Translations under genes and position numbers: made by a program
Notes under the pieces: generated by a model
The model's database searches: none
The model's input: the letters and a program-made list of their open reading frames with translations, nothing else
What the model was told of the DNA's origin: nothing
In this document: positions 1 through 7,184 of the stretch, piece by piece
Layout: every line of letters starts with the position of its first letter
Position numbering within the stretch: position 1 is the stretch's first letter
Origin: Pseudomonadota bacterium
GTDB lineage: Bacteria; Pseudomonadota; Gammaproteobacteria; Xanthomonadales; Rhodanobacteraceae
Reading direction: 5' to 3'
DNA length: 11,817 nucleotides
NCBI GenBank assembly: GCA_021783385.1
Contig: JAJXTX010000041.1
Location: 2,628 to 14,444, forward strand

Positions 1-304
1 ACGTCACCGCCCACGGCATCGCGTTCTGCACGCGCAGGCGCAGCTCGCCCTGACCGCTCCAGTTCCACACGCCGCTGGCTGGCGTCAGCACGATCTGCGG
101 CTGCGCCGCCGGCTGAAACGCGTAGCGCTGCTGCGCCACGCCGTCGCTGGCGCGCTCGACCGCGCCGACCCGCTGCACCTGCGCCAGCGTGACCTGCGCC
201 GCCGGCAGCGGCTGCGCCAGATCCACCAGCGCGGACGCCGCGGCCGCAGGACCGCACAGCAACCCGCCCAGGGCCAGCGCCCCGATCCATGCATGATGCT
301 TCAT
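1..304 (-). CDS. Secreted protein, N-terminal fragment (possibly glycoside hydrolase/agarase-like)
   Basis: This is the first 101 residues of a protein that continues off the left edge. The ATG at 304 is preceded by GAGG-rich sequence on the minus strand. The protein opens with a clear signal peptide: MKHH, a hydrophobic core (about residues 6-18, ALALGGLLCG) and an AAA/ASA cleavage region near residues 20-25, so it should be exported. The mature part contains an aromatic segment, GVWNWSGQGELRLRVQN (residues 78-94). It resembles the beta-sandwich front domain of some secreted glycoside hydrolases such as agarase-like enzymes, but that link is only a recollection of pattern. The catalytic region is outside the window, so function is unproven. 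The gene lies downstream of the permease gene on the same strand, with a 123-bp gap holding a strong hairpin, so co-transcription is doubtful. Confidence 0.65.
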   Translation of the reverse strand, partial: MKHHAWIGALALGGLLCGPAAAASALVDLAQPLPAAQVTLAQVQRVGAVERASDGVAQQRYAFQPAAQPQIVLTPASGVWNWSGQGELRLRVQNAMPWAVT

Positions 305-340
305 CGGCCACCCGCCTCGCGCAAAATACCCAGCAACCAT

Positions 341-414
341 GTAGGAGCGCACCCTGTGCGCGAATGCTCTGATGTCGATTGGAGCGAAGAGCATCGCGCA
401 CAGGGCGCGCCTAC
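341..414. repeat. REP-like inverted repeat (type A), possible attenuator/terminator
   Basis: The left arm (341-370, GTAGGAGCGCACCCTGTGCG then CGAATGCTCT) and the right arm (388-414) are near-complementary around a short spacer at 371-387. The hairpin sits 13 bp past the stop of the permease gene and before the secreted-protein gene on the same strand, so it could end or attenuate the permease transcript. It has no T-run. Bases 340-366 recur identically at 11543-11569, which marks it as a dispersed genomic repeat of the REP kind rather than a one-off terminator. Confidence 0.75.
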
Positions 415-427
415 GCATGGCGACACT

Positions 428-1744
428 CTACGCCCAGCGCCGCCAGCCGTAATACGCCGGCACGCCCAGCGCGATGATCACCAGGCTCATGCCGGCATCG
501 CGCGGCGACTGGATCGCGGTGGCCACGATCACGCTGAGCACGGTCACCACGAACAGCAGTGGCAGCAGCGGATAGAACGGCACCCGGTACGGCGACGGCT
601 CATCGATGAAGTGCTTGCGGTACCAGAACAGCGTGGCGATGCCGAATACATGTGCCAGCCATTCGCCCACCGTGGTGTAGTCGAGCAGCTGGCCGAAACT
701 GCCCGACAGCGTCAGCACGATCGCCCACAGGCCGAGCGCGGCCAGCGCGATCTGCGGCGCGCGCGTGCGCGGCTCGATGCGGCCCGCGGCGCGGAAGAAC
801 ATGCCGTCGGCGCCCATCGTCTGCAGCACGCGTGCGCCGCCAGCGATCGCGATGTTGCAGTAGCCGAAGGTGGAACAGGCGATGCCCACCGCGATCACCG
901 TGGCGCCATGCGCGCCGAACAGCTGCCGCATCAGGTCTGCCGCCGGCGCGTGACTGGCGGCCAGCCCGGCATGGCCCAGCCCGGCCAGGTAGGCGAAGTT
1001 CACCAGCACGTAGCACAGCACCACGCCGGCCATGCCCATGCCCAGCGCACGCGGCAGGGTGCGCTGCGGGTTGCGCACTTCACCGGCGAGGTCGTTGAGG
1101 TAGTGGAAGCCGCCGTAGGCAAACAGCACCGGCAGCAGCGCACCGACGAATGCCCACGACGCCACCGGATGCGCGGTATCGACCGCCAGCGCGCTGCCCA
1201 GATGCCCGCGCGCCAGCACCAGCCCGGTCACCACCAGCAGCGCGATCGCCGCCAGCTTCAGCACGGTGAAGATGTTCTGCATCCACGCGCCGGCGCGGAT
1301 GCCGAACAGGTTGACGCCGACGATGAAGGCGATCGCGCCCACCGCCACCGGCTTCACGTACAGCGCCGGCAGTCCGGCCACCGCGCAGAAATAATCGGCG
1401 AACGTGGTGGCCACCGCCGCCACGCTGCCGGGGTAGTTGATCAGCGCCATGGTCCAGCCGAACAGGAACGCCGGCAGCTGCCCGAACGCCTCGCGCAGGT
1501 ACACATAGGTGCCGCCCGCCTGCGGCCGCCGCGCGCCCAGCTCGGCGTAGCACAGCACCCCGGCCAGCGTCAGCAGACCGCCGATCGCCCACAGCACCAG
1601 CACCTGCGCGCCCGACGAGGTGCGCTCGGCGACGGTGGCCGGAGTACGGAAAATGCCGGCCCCGATCACGCCGCCGATCACGATCATCGCCGCGTCCCAG
1701 ACATTCAGGCGGCGGACATAGGTGGCGGTGGGTTGGCTGGTCAT
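428..1744 (-). CDS. APC-family amino acid permease
   Basis: A 438-aa polytopic inner-membrane transporter of the amino acid-polyamine-organocation (APC) superfamily, of the usual length for about 12 helices. The first helix carries the family signature GGVIGAGIFRTP (residues 24-35), the unwound substrate-binding segment of APC carriers. It is followed by the conserved CYAELGARRPQAGGTYVYLR (65-84). The open frame extends upstream to 1936, but that extension is charged and non-hydrophobic. The ATG at 1744 starts just before the first helix and has AAGG (1753-1756 on the plus strand) 8 bases upstream, so I take it as the start. The substrate cannot be read from sequence; neutral or basic amino acids or polyamines are all possible. 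The gene is divergent from the MprF-like gene across a 168-bp region that should contain both promoters. Confidence 0.93.
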   Translation of the reverse strand: MTSQPTATYVRRLNVWDAAMIVIGGVIGAGIFRTPATVAERTSSGAQVLVLWAIGGLLTLAGVLCYAELGARRPQAGGTYVYLREAFGQLPAFLFGWTMALINYPGSVAAVATTFADYFCAVAGLPALYVKPVAVGAIAFIVGVNLFGIRAGAWMQNIFTVLKLAAIALLVVTGLVLARGHLGSALAVDTAHPVASWAFVGALLPVLFAYGGFHYLNDLAGEVRNPQRTLPRALGMGMAGVVLCYVLVNFAYLAGLGHAGLAASHAPAADLMRQLFGAHGATVIAVGIACSTFGYCNIAIAGGARVLQTMGADGMFFRAAGRIEPRTRAPQIALAALGLWAIVLTLSGSFGQLLDYTTVGEWLAHVFGIATLFWYRKHFIDEPSPYRVPFYPLLPLLFVVTVLSVIVATAIQSPRDAGMSLVIIALGVPAYYGWRRWA

Positions 1745-1912
1745 GGCCAGCACCTTGCCATTGTGGGTCGGCTTCGGCCAGCCCCGCGTGCGAGGCTCGT
1801 CCCGGCCGATACGTGTGGACGGCCACTTGGCGCGATCGATCCACGTACCATCGGCGCAGATGATGCACCTCCTCCACCGCAGAGGTCTCGGATCGATCAT
1901 GAATCGCCACGC

Positions 1913-2866
1913 ATGCTGAGCCTCGACCACGCACACGCGACAGCGTCAACGCGCTGGCTGCGCAGGCTGTCGTGGGCGGGATCGCTGGCGGTGCTCGGGC
2001 TGGCGGGGTGGCTCGTGCAGCACACGCTGGCCAGCCTTGCCTGGCATGACGTGGCGGCGGCATGGGCGCGGCTGTCGGCGCGGCAGGTGGCGGCGTCGAT
2101 CGCGTGCACGGCGCTGAGCTTCACGATGCTGGCGCTGTTCGACGTGCTGGCCGCGCGCACGGCGGTGCCCGGACGTGTGTCGGCGGCGCGCGCGGCGTTT
2201 GCCGGCGCGGTGAGTCTGGGCGTGTCGAACACGCTGGGGTTTCATGCGCTCACCGGCGGCGCGGTGCGCTATCGCATCTACGCGGCGGCCGGCCTGGGCG
2301 CGGGCGACGTGGCGCGCATCGTGGGGCTGGCCGGACTCGGCGTGGGGCTGGGCTTTGCGGTGGTGATCACCGGCACGCTGTGCTGGCAGCCGGCGCTCAG
2401 CCACGGCTGGGGCCGCCTGCCCGGCACGCTGCTGCTGATGCTGCTGGCGGCGCTGCTGCTGTGGCTGCGCCGGCACCCGCGCACGCTGCGGCTGTGGCGC
2501 TGGACGCTGGTGTTTCCCGCCGCCGGCATCGCCGCACTGCAGATGCTGCTCGGCGGCGTGGAGATGCTGGCCGCGATCGGCGCGCTGTACGTGCTGCTGC
2601 CGGCCGGCGTGGCGCCGCCATTCGTCGACTTTGTGCCGGTCTACGTGGGCGCGGTGCTGGTGGGCATTGCCAGCCACTCGCCCGGCGGACTGGGCGTGTT
2701 CGAGACGATCATGCTGGCGGCGTTTCCGGCGGCAGCGCGGCCCGATCTGCTGGCCGCGCTGCTCTGCTACCGGCTCACCTATGGTCTGCTGCCGTTTGCG
2801 CTGGCCGGCGTGGCGCTGGGCGCGTTCGAGCTGCGCGAACGGCGGCGCAAGGCTGCCGGCCCGTGA
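1913..2866 (+). CDS. Stand-alone MprF-type transmembrane protein (UPF0104/YbhN family)
   Basis: A 317-aa integral membrane protein matching the N-terminal flippase-like half of lysylphosphatidylglycerol synthase MprF. Hallmarks are GFHALTGGAVRYRIY (residues 109-123) and HSPGGLGVFE (255-264), with several hydrophobic helices between and after them. The soluble C-terminal aminoacyl-transferase domain (DUF2156) of MprF is absent: the frame stops after a basic tail (RERRRKAAGP). It is therefore the YbhN-like class, and a role in lipid translocation or envelope maintenance is inference. The ATG at 1913 was chosen because everything upstream in this frame is antisense to the permease. No good Shine-Dalgarno sequence stands directly before it, but a six-codon ORF (1899-1919) overlaps the start and may couple translation. 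No partner gene follows in the same direction within 400 bp. Confidence 0.88.
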   Translation: MLSLDHAHATASTRWLRRLSWAGSLAVLGLAGWLVQHTLASLAWHDVAAAWARLSARQVAASIACTALSFTMLALFDVLAARTAVPGRVSAARAAFAGAVSLGVSNTLGFHALTGGAVRYRIYAAAGLGAGDVARIVGLAGLGVGLGFAVVITGTLCWQPALSHGWGRLPGTLLLMLLAALLLWLRRHPRTLRLWRWTLVFPAAGIAALQMLLGGVEMLAAIGALYVLLPAGVAPPFVDFVPVYVGAVLVGIASHSPGGLGVFETIMLAAFPAAARPDLLAALLCYRLTYGLLPFALAGVALGAFELRERRRKAAGP

Positions 2867-2884
2867 ATGCGTTGGCGCCACGTG

Positions 2885-2922
2885 TCCTTCGACTTTGCTT
2901 CGCTACGCTCAGGACGAACGGG
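2885..2922. repeat. Interspersed TCCTTCGAC...GCTCAGGACGAACGGG repeat
   Basis: The segment begins TCCTTCGAC and ends GCTCAGGACGAACGGG, with a CTTCGCTACG core. Near-identical intergenic sequences are familiar from many high-GC proteobacterial genomes (recalled, not searched). It lies 18 bp beyond the stop of the MprF-like gene. The outer TCCT/AGGA bases can pair, but the hairpin is weak, so its role as a terminator is unclear. Confidence 0.5.
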
Positions 2923-2984
2923 GGAGATGACGCCTTGGCGGGCTGCATCGACACGCTGCCATCGGTTCGTGCGGATTGCCAGCC

Positions 2985-3073
2985 TGTTGACCCATCTTCG
3001 CCAACCCCGTTGACCAGGCTCGCCGGACAACTTGACCAGCGTCGCCAGCCAGTTGACCATCCGGCTGAAGGTC
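2985..3073. mobile_element. Probable end of an IS21-like insertion sequence (remnant)
   Basis: Four copies of a unit close to GTTGACCAnnnTCGCCnn start at 2986, 3009, 3031 and 3052 (spacings 23, 22 and 21 bases). The outermost begins TGTTGACC, which fits the 5'-TG...CA-3' ends of many insertion sequences. Multiple spaced transposase-binding repeats near each end are characteristic of IS21-family elements. No istA or istB gene and no second end are visible, so this would be a decayed fragment whose body once extended rightward. Alternatives are a regulator-binding array or another transposon type. Confidence 0.4.
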
Positions 3074-3297
3074 GCCTGTCGCCACCCATAGCTGCCGGTC
3101 GCGGAGCCCACATGTGCAGACTCGCGATATCTCTTGGCCACGCGACCGTTCCCTGCCTGCGGCTCGTTCACATAAATTCAGGATGCGCCCGGAACTGAAT
3201 TGCATGGGATCATCAGACAGCGGTCGAATTGCAGGAATATCCCCTGCTGGAAGCCGGCGGCGAAACGCGCGGGAATATCGGTCAAGGTGGCATTGCC

Positions 3298-3303
3298 AAG
3301 GAG
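3298..3303 (+). promoter_or_regulatory. Shine-Dalgarno AAGGAG deciding the DUF418 start
   Basis: AAGGAG lies 6 bases before the ATG at 3310 and is the only strong ribosome binding site in this region. It favours 3310 over the in-frame ATGs at 3229, 3355 and 3358. Confidence 0.7.
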
Positions 3304-3309
3304 TCATGC

Positions 3310-4536
3310 ATGACACGTCGCTGGATTGCAGCTGTGCATTCATCGACCGATGGAATGATGCAGCCCGTCACGGCTACGGAGCGCATTCACGCCATCGACA
3401 TCCTTCGCGGCATCGCCTTGTTCGGCGTGCTCGCCGTGAATCTGGTGGATGAATTTCGGGTGTCGCTGTTTCAGCAGTTTCTTCCGTTCCAGCCGTCCTT
3501 GCCGCCGCTTGACCGTGCCATCGAACACTTCATCTCGATGTTTTTGGAGATGAAGGCATTTGCGCTGTTCTCGATCCTGTTCGGCGTGGGTCTGGCGATC
3601 CAGTCGGAGCGCCTGGCGGCCAGCCGTTCGCGACTGCGCCTGCTGGTACGGCGCCTGGTGGTATTGCTGGCGATCGGTCTGGCCCATTTGCTGCTGATCT
3701 GGAACGGCGACATCCTTACCGAGTACGCCCTGGCCGGATTCGTGGTGCTGCCGTTCCTGTCGCTGCCCGCCTGGAGCACAGCGCTCGCCGCCCTGGGTCT
3801 GCTCGCGTTCTACGTCGCCATGCCAGCCCTGTCTCTGCCGATCTTTTGGCCTTCCGTGGCCTGGTTGCAGCATCACGTGTTCGAAGCCAACCACGTCTAT
3901 GCAACCGGTACGTACGGGCAGATCGTACGCTTCAGCTGGAAGGAACTTCCCTACATCCTGCCACTGCACGAGTACGTATTTCCGCGCACGTTGGGATTGT
4001 TTCTGGTGGGCATGCTGGCGTGGCGTACCGGTGTGCTGAGGGATCCGTACCGACACCGGCGCCTGCTGCTCGCCGTAGCGGGCTGCGGACTGATCCTGGG
4101 GGTGCTCATGGCTTCGCCTGGCGCAGTTCGGGGAATCACGTCCTGGGACATGTCCGCCCTGGCGAGGTCCTGTCTTGCGAACGCAGCTGGCATCTTCATG
4201 GGGTTGGGCTATGGCGCGGCAGTCATCGCATTGGTGGAGCTCACCGCTGCTCGGCGCGTGCTTCGGGTGTTTGCACCGCTTGGCCGCATGGCGTTTACCA
4301 ACTACCTGCTGCAATCGGTGATCTTCGGTTGGGTGTTCTTCGGCTACGGGCTGGGCTATTTCGGCCAGCTGGGTGCGGCCGAGACCCTGTTCTTCGGCAT
4401 TGTCGTATACGGGAGCCAGATCGCCCTGAGCTCCATGTGGCTGCACCGATATCGATTCGGACCCATCGAGTGGGTTTGGCGCACCCTGATGTATGGGGTG
4501 CGCCAGCCGATGACCGCTTCAAGGGCAGCACGATGA
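3310..4536 (+). CDS. DUF418/YeiB-family polytopic membrane protein
   Basis: A 408-aa inner-membrane protein of the DUF418 (YeiB-like) family, which is distantly related to membrane acyltransferases; its substrate is unknown. The N-terminal signature RIHAIDILRGIALFGVLAVN (residues 25-44) is typical. It is followed by FSILFGVGLAIQ (87-98), an arginine-rich loop, and a long helix pair around LLIWNGDILTEYALAGF. The C-terminal DUF418 part shows FPRTLGLFLVGMLAWRTG, GRMAFTNYLLQS and the closing FGPIEWVWRTLMYG, so the protein is complete. I start it at the ATG at 3310, which has AAGGAG 6 bases upstream. Relatives often begin just before the RIHA segment, so the ATG at 3355 or 3358 is a real alternative. 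It is flanked by repeat debris upstream and by the lower-GC islet downstream, and has no operon partner. Confidence 0.9.
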   Translation: MTRRWIAAVHSSTDGMMQPVTATERIHAIDILRGIALFGVLAVNLVDEFRVSLFQQFLPFQPSLPPLDRAIEHFISMFLEMKAFALFSILFGVGLAIQSERLAASRSRLRLLVRRLVVLLAIGLAHLLLIWNGDILTEYALAGFVVLPFLSLPAWSTALAALGLLAFYVAMPALSLPIFWPSVAWLQHHVFEANHVYATGTYGQIVRFSWKELPYILPLHEYVFPRTLGLFLVGMLAWRTGVLRDPYRHRRLLLAVAGCGLILGVLMASPGAVRGITSWDMSALARSCLANAAGIFMGLGYGAAVIALVELTAARRVLRVFAPLGRMAFTNYLLQSVIFGWVFFGYGLGYFGQLGAAETLFFGIVVYGSQIALSSMWLHRYRFGPIEWVWRTLMYGVRQPMTASRAAR

Positions 4537-4593
4537 GCGGACAGCCAGAGGCCACGGTCCACGCGCATTGCGTTACTTGACAGGCATCGAGCG

Positions 4594-4613
4594 ACCGGCA
4601 GCTGGTGGCCGGT
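4594..4613. other. Small inverted repeat, weak terminator candidate
   Basis: ACCGGC (4594-4599) and GCCGGT (4608-4613) form a perfect 6-bp stem with an 8-base loop, 58 bp after the DUF418 stop. No T-run follows, so it may be a weak or Rho-assisted end, or chance in GC-rich DNA. Confidence 0.25.
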
Positions 4614-4704
4614 GCCTACCCTTGTGGGCGCGCCGACGGCCGAGCAAGCTGCGACGGGCAGAGACCGACCCAAGGCGCACATTTAAGGGCAAAGCACTCA
4701 ATAC

Positions 4705-4710
4705 AGGAGG
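4705..4710 (+). promoter_or_regulatory. Consensus Shine-Dalgarno AGGAGG
   Basis: A full AGGAGG lies 5 bases before the ATG at 4716. It fixes the start of the secreted 200-aa protein there rather than at 4605, from which the frame would give 37 residues without signal-peptide character. Confidence 0.8.
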
Positions 4711-4715
4711 AGCGC

Positions 4716-5318
4716 ATGATCCGCGGTGACCGAACACTCTTGCTCGCGTTAGGTCTGATCCTTGTTTCGCCCGTCCATGCGGCCGACAACCCTTTCATCC
4801 TCCACAAACTGGATCTGCTCACCCAAGTACTCGGTCAAGGACGATCACTCACGGGTCAAGACATTCTTGGCATTTTCCGTGTTGCGGACAGAGGAGTTCG
4901 GGTGGGCCAGGGGCTTCGATTCCATGCTTTTGCAGAGCCAGGCATAGAACAGCTAGACGTAGGGACCATGGAGAACTCGGATGCTCTCTTGCGCCTTGAT
5001 TTGGTTCTTGCCCCCAACACCTGCATTAATGCAAAAGGTGCGATCAGGCGCTACGACCTGAAATATTCACCACCACCCGACCCCGCGCCTTACGCACATG
5101 CACTGGACTTCGACCACGAGTACGGCAGTCGGAAGTACGTCACGGCAACCTTTGAAGTCACTATTCCTGTGCAACCGGCCCTTTATCCGATCAGCCAGCT
5201 CAACGACGCAAGCTGCGTGTCTGAGATTATGGTTTTCGTCGACCCGCACCCCCAGCCGAGACCCGAAGCCCCGGTTTTGATGAAACAATCAAGAGTCGAA
5301 CCTGTCGATGGTTTTTGA
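4716..5318 (+). CDS. Secreted protein of unknown function
   Basis: A 200-aa protein I do not recognise. It starts at an ATG with a perfect ribosome binding site and opens with a textbook signal peptide: MIRGDR, a hydrophobic core LLLALGLILV, and SPVHA-AD with likely cleavage after residue 22. The rest is a soluble domain with two cysteines, at NTCINAKG and DASCVSE, which could form a disulfide in the periplasm. The C-terminal part is proline-rich (DPHPQPRPEAPV). There are no membrane helices beyond the signal, no lipobox and no catalytic motif that I can see. It is the first of three plus-strand genes in a lower-GC islet, 87 bp ahead of the one-helix membrane protein. A shared transcript is possible, but each gene has its own ribosome binding site. 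A periplasmic binding or effector-like role is speculation. Confidence 0.72.
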   Translation: MIRGDRTLLLALGLILVSPVHAADNPFILHKLDLLTQVLGQGRSLTGQDILGIFRVADRGVRVGQGLRFHAFAEPGIEQLDVGTMENSDALLRLDLVLAPNTCINAKGAIRRYDLKYSPPPDPAPYAHALDFDHEYGSRKYVTATFEVTIPVQPALYPISQLNDASCVSEIMVFVDPHPQPRPEAPVLMKQSRVEPVDGF

Positions 5319-5405
5319 CCAAGCGGGTGATCTGGAGTGCGATACATTGGGACCATCAGGCAGTGTCCGATTTCGACCCATAGCAGACATAAATAGGGGG
5401 AGGTT

Positions 5406-5972
5406 ATGCTGATACTCGCAGCGCTGGCGCCAGCGACCGCGCCATATAACTTCACGGCGAACGAACTATGGACGATCAGCATCGCTGCGTACGCGGCAAT
5501 CATCTCCACATTCCTGTTTGGATGGGATGTCTACAAGTGGCTGTCGTCGGGAGCGAAGATCGATCTTTCTGCATCGATGGACATGAAATTATTGGGTGGC
5601 CCCTATCCTGACCAAAGAACGTACGTGACCATCACGGCTGTGAATGTGGGAGACCGGCCAACAACGATTGTCAATCTCGGCGCGATGTATTTCGATTCGT
5701 GGTTTCGCGCATATGTGATCAGGCGGAAGCACAGACAAGCGTTCATAATTTCGACACCTTCCGAGGCCCGGCCAATCCCTTATCGATTCGAGGTCGGCGA
5801 TCAGTGGATTGGCATGGCTATACAGAGCGACGACATCGTGCGCATGGCCAAGGACGGCTACCTGTTCTTGATTCTCTACGTCGCTGGGAGCGGCGCCGGT
5901 CATCGCGTGAGACTCAAGTTCCAAAAAGGTCCCGCGGGGAAGCTGGTAGCAGAGCCTGACGTTGCTACATGA
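5406..5972 (+). CDS. Single-helix membrane protein of unknown function
   Basis: A 188-aa protein I cannot name. One transmembrane helix spans about residues 20-42 (WTISIAAYAAIISTFLFGWDVYKW), leaving a short N-terminal tail and a C-terminal soluble domain. That domain contains a patterned segment, TAVNVGDRPTTIVNLGAMYF, a basic run (RRKHRQ), and FEVGDQWIGMAIQSDDIVRMAKDGYLFLIL. Together they suggest a beta-rich immunoglobulin-like fold. Similar uncharacterised proteins with NxGDRPTTI motifs occur in many proteobacteria (recalled). A purine-rich GGGGGAGG ribosome binding site ends 2 bases before the ATG, so its spacing is tight. It sits between the secreted protein and the HEPN-like gene, with 75 bp to the latter, and codon use is less GC-biased than the flanks. 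Function and partners are unknown. Confidence 0.7.
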   Translation: MLILAALAPATAPYNFTANELWTISIAAYAAIISTFLFGWDVYKWLSSGAKIDLSASMDMKLLGGPYPDQRTYVTITAVNVGDRPTTIVNLGAMYFDSWFRAYVIRRKHRQAFIISTPSEARPIPYRFEVGDQWIGMAIQSDDIVRMAKDGYLFLILYVAGSGAGHRVRLKFQKGPAGKLVAEPDVAT

Positions 5973-6047
5973 GCTCCGATCAAGTGGCATTGCCGCCTAC
6001 CTCCTTTGGTCTTTTTTCAACCGAAACGGACACCATGAGGTAAGAAC

Positions 6048-7052
6048 ATGTCAAGTGACGAACAACCAAAGCCGATAGCGATCACGCAGGATCCACAGGT
6101 GGCCATGCATCTTGAGGAAGGCTACATGCCGGGGTCGCCGCTTTTTCTTCACGTTGTTCCCATCTTTAGAAACCATGGCGATGATCCGGCCGCCGCCGTC
6201 GTCGACGGCTCGCTTCGCAATTTCGTTGTTACGGGATTGCTTTCGAAACAACCAACCATAGTTGGACACGCTGGACACATTGACGGTGGATTTGGTCCTG
6301 ATGATGGATCGTGCTATTTAAAAATCAATCTTGGCGTGATCAAACAACATTTCGACACACCGCTTGGCTCCTTTGTGGTTAAACCAGCAAAGTCGGGTGA
6401 GATGGGTGCTTTAGAATTCGAGTGCATAGCATCAAGCGCACGCGAAGCAAAGGAAATGTTTTTGAAGGCAGCGAGTATCGGACTCGACCACCTTTCCTAT
6501 GTCTACAACGTACCCATTGTCATCACGACAATAAGGACATTTGATCAAAAACATCAGTCGACCTACTTCGCGTTTAGTGCACCCTATAAGGGAAGCATAG
6601 TCAAGGACTATGTCGACAATTTGTACGTAGAAATGAAGCCGATATATGCAATGTATCGGGAGGCAAAAAACTCAACCAGCGAATTCTATCGATTTCTTTG
6701 TATGTACAAAATCATGGAGGAGCTGTTTGGTAAAACGCGGGGTCGTCTTGTGAGGAAGCTAAAAGAAAAAGGGGTAATTGTTACCACCTCGAGCGACCTT
6801 GTTCCAGATGACCCTTATTTACCTTCGAATCTCAAAAAACACATAGGAAGAACGATCAAGTGGCTCTATGACAACGTACTAGCCAAGCATTTCCGTAATG
6901 CGGTGGCTCACTTTGCAACGGATAGTGGGACACTTGACGTCAGTTCTCCCGCGGAAATTGATAGATATGCATCTATGGCGTTCGTGGCGGATCTATGTGT
7001 TCGGCATCTAATTCATGCCCATGAACAGCTTCTCGTAAAGCTGCACAGCTAA
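6048..7052 (+). CDS. HEPN-like (MauJ-type) protein of unknown function
   Basis: A 334-aa soluble protein with no signal peptide or membrane helix. The C-terminal third looks helical and carries HFRNAVAHF (residues 281-289). R283, N284 and H288 fit the Rx4H motif (RNxxxH form) of HEPN domains, which act as RNases in many toxin and defence proteins. The segment YRFLCMYKIMEELF (214-227) would be an earlier helix of that fold. Proteins with this arrangement are often annotated 'methylamine utilization protein MauJ', yet no mau genes are near. The N-terminal 200 residues are unassigned. The ATG at 6048 has GAGGT (6037-6041) 6 bases upstream. Base composition is markedly lower in GC than in the flanking genes, implying recent acquisition. 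RNase activity is inference; some HEPN proteins only bind nucleic acid or partners. Confidence 0.78.
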   Translation: MSSDEQPKPIAITQDPQVAMHLEEGYMPGSPLFLHVVPIFRNHGDDPAAAVVDGSLRNFVVTGLLSKQPTIVGHAGHIDGGFGPDDGSCYLKINLGVIKQHFDTPLGSFVVKPAKSGEMGALEFECIASSAREAKEMFLKAASIGLDHLSYVYNVPIVITTIRTFDQKHQSTYFAFSAPYKGSIVKDYVDNLYVEMKPIYAMYREAKNSTSEFYRFLCMYKIMEELFGKTRGRLVRKLKEKGVIVTTSSDLVPDDPYLPSNLKKHIGRTIKWLYDNVLAKHFRNAVAHFATDSGTLDVSSPAEIDRYASMAFVADLCVRHLIHAHEQLLVKLHS

Positions 7053-7088
7053 TTCCAAAATCAAGTGTCCGCTTCTGGCCGATGTCTG

Positions 7089-7130
7089 CCTGTCGACAGG
7101 GTGGCCAATTGAACTGACAAGCCTCGTCAG
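7089..7130. other. Palindromic segment after the HEPN-like gene
   Basis: CCTGTCGACAGG (7089-7100) is a perfect 12-bp palindrome, and CTGAC/GTCAG (7114-7118, 7126-7130) form a second small hairpin. They lie between the convergent HEPN-like gene and the ATP-grasp gene. They could contribute to transcription termination or mark the islet boundary, but neither has a T-run. Confidence 0.3.
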
Positions 7131-7184
7131 CTCCGCTGGCGATGGCAGTCAGGTTCGACGCAGGGAATCAGCAACTGGCTGGCG

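Larger units (their letters stand above)
2867..3309. other. Gene-free stretch with repeat and transposon remnants
   Basis: I see no credible gene in these 443 bp: open frames on both strands are short, lack family motifs and lack ribosome binding sites. The stretch holds an interspersed repeat (2885-2922), four spaced TTGACCA units (2985-3073) that look like one end of an IS21-type element, and possibly decayed sequence of that element to about 3180. The last bases (3298-3303, AAGGAG) are the ribosome binding site of the DUF418 gene. Confidence 0.6.

Noticed and set aside
428..1744. APC permease as a functional part of the GntA-like operon (echoing the B. subtilis ycgG-ycgI neighbourhood)
   Set aside because: It lies more than 5 kb away beyond unrelated genes and an accessory islet, so there is no positional support.
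293..1912. 540-codon open plus-strand frame running continuously into the MprF-like gene
   Set aside because: It is antisense to the well-supported APC permease and its translation is His/Gln/Arg-rich with no motifs, a typical frame shadow in GC-rich DNA.
2986..3073. CRISPR-like spaced repeats
   Set aside because: Only four short, imperfect units with 21-23-base periodicity and no separate spacers of uniform length; a transposon end fits better.
2909..3343. Minus-strand 144-codon frame in the gene-free stretch
   Set aside because: No family motif, no ribosome binding site, and it overlaps repeat debris and the DUF418 start.
4605..4715. Longer N-terminus for the secreted 200-aa protein
   Set aside because: The extension lacks signal-peptide features, while AGGAGG at 4705-4710 clearly serves the ATG at 4716.
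5973..6047. Rho-independent terminator at the T-run near 6011-6017
   Set aside because: No stem precedes the T-run.
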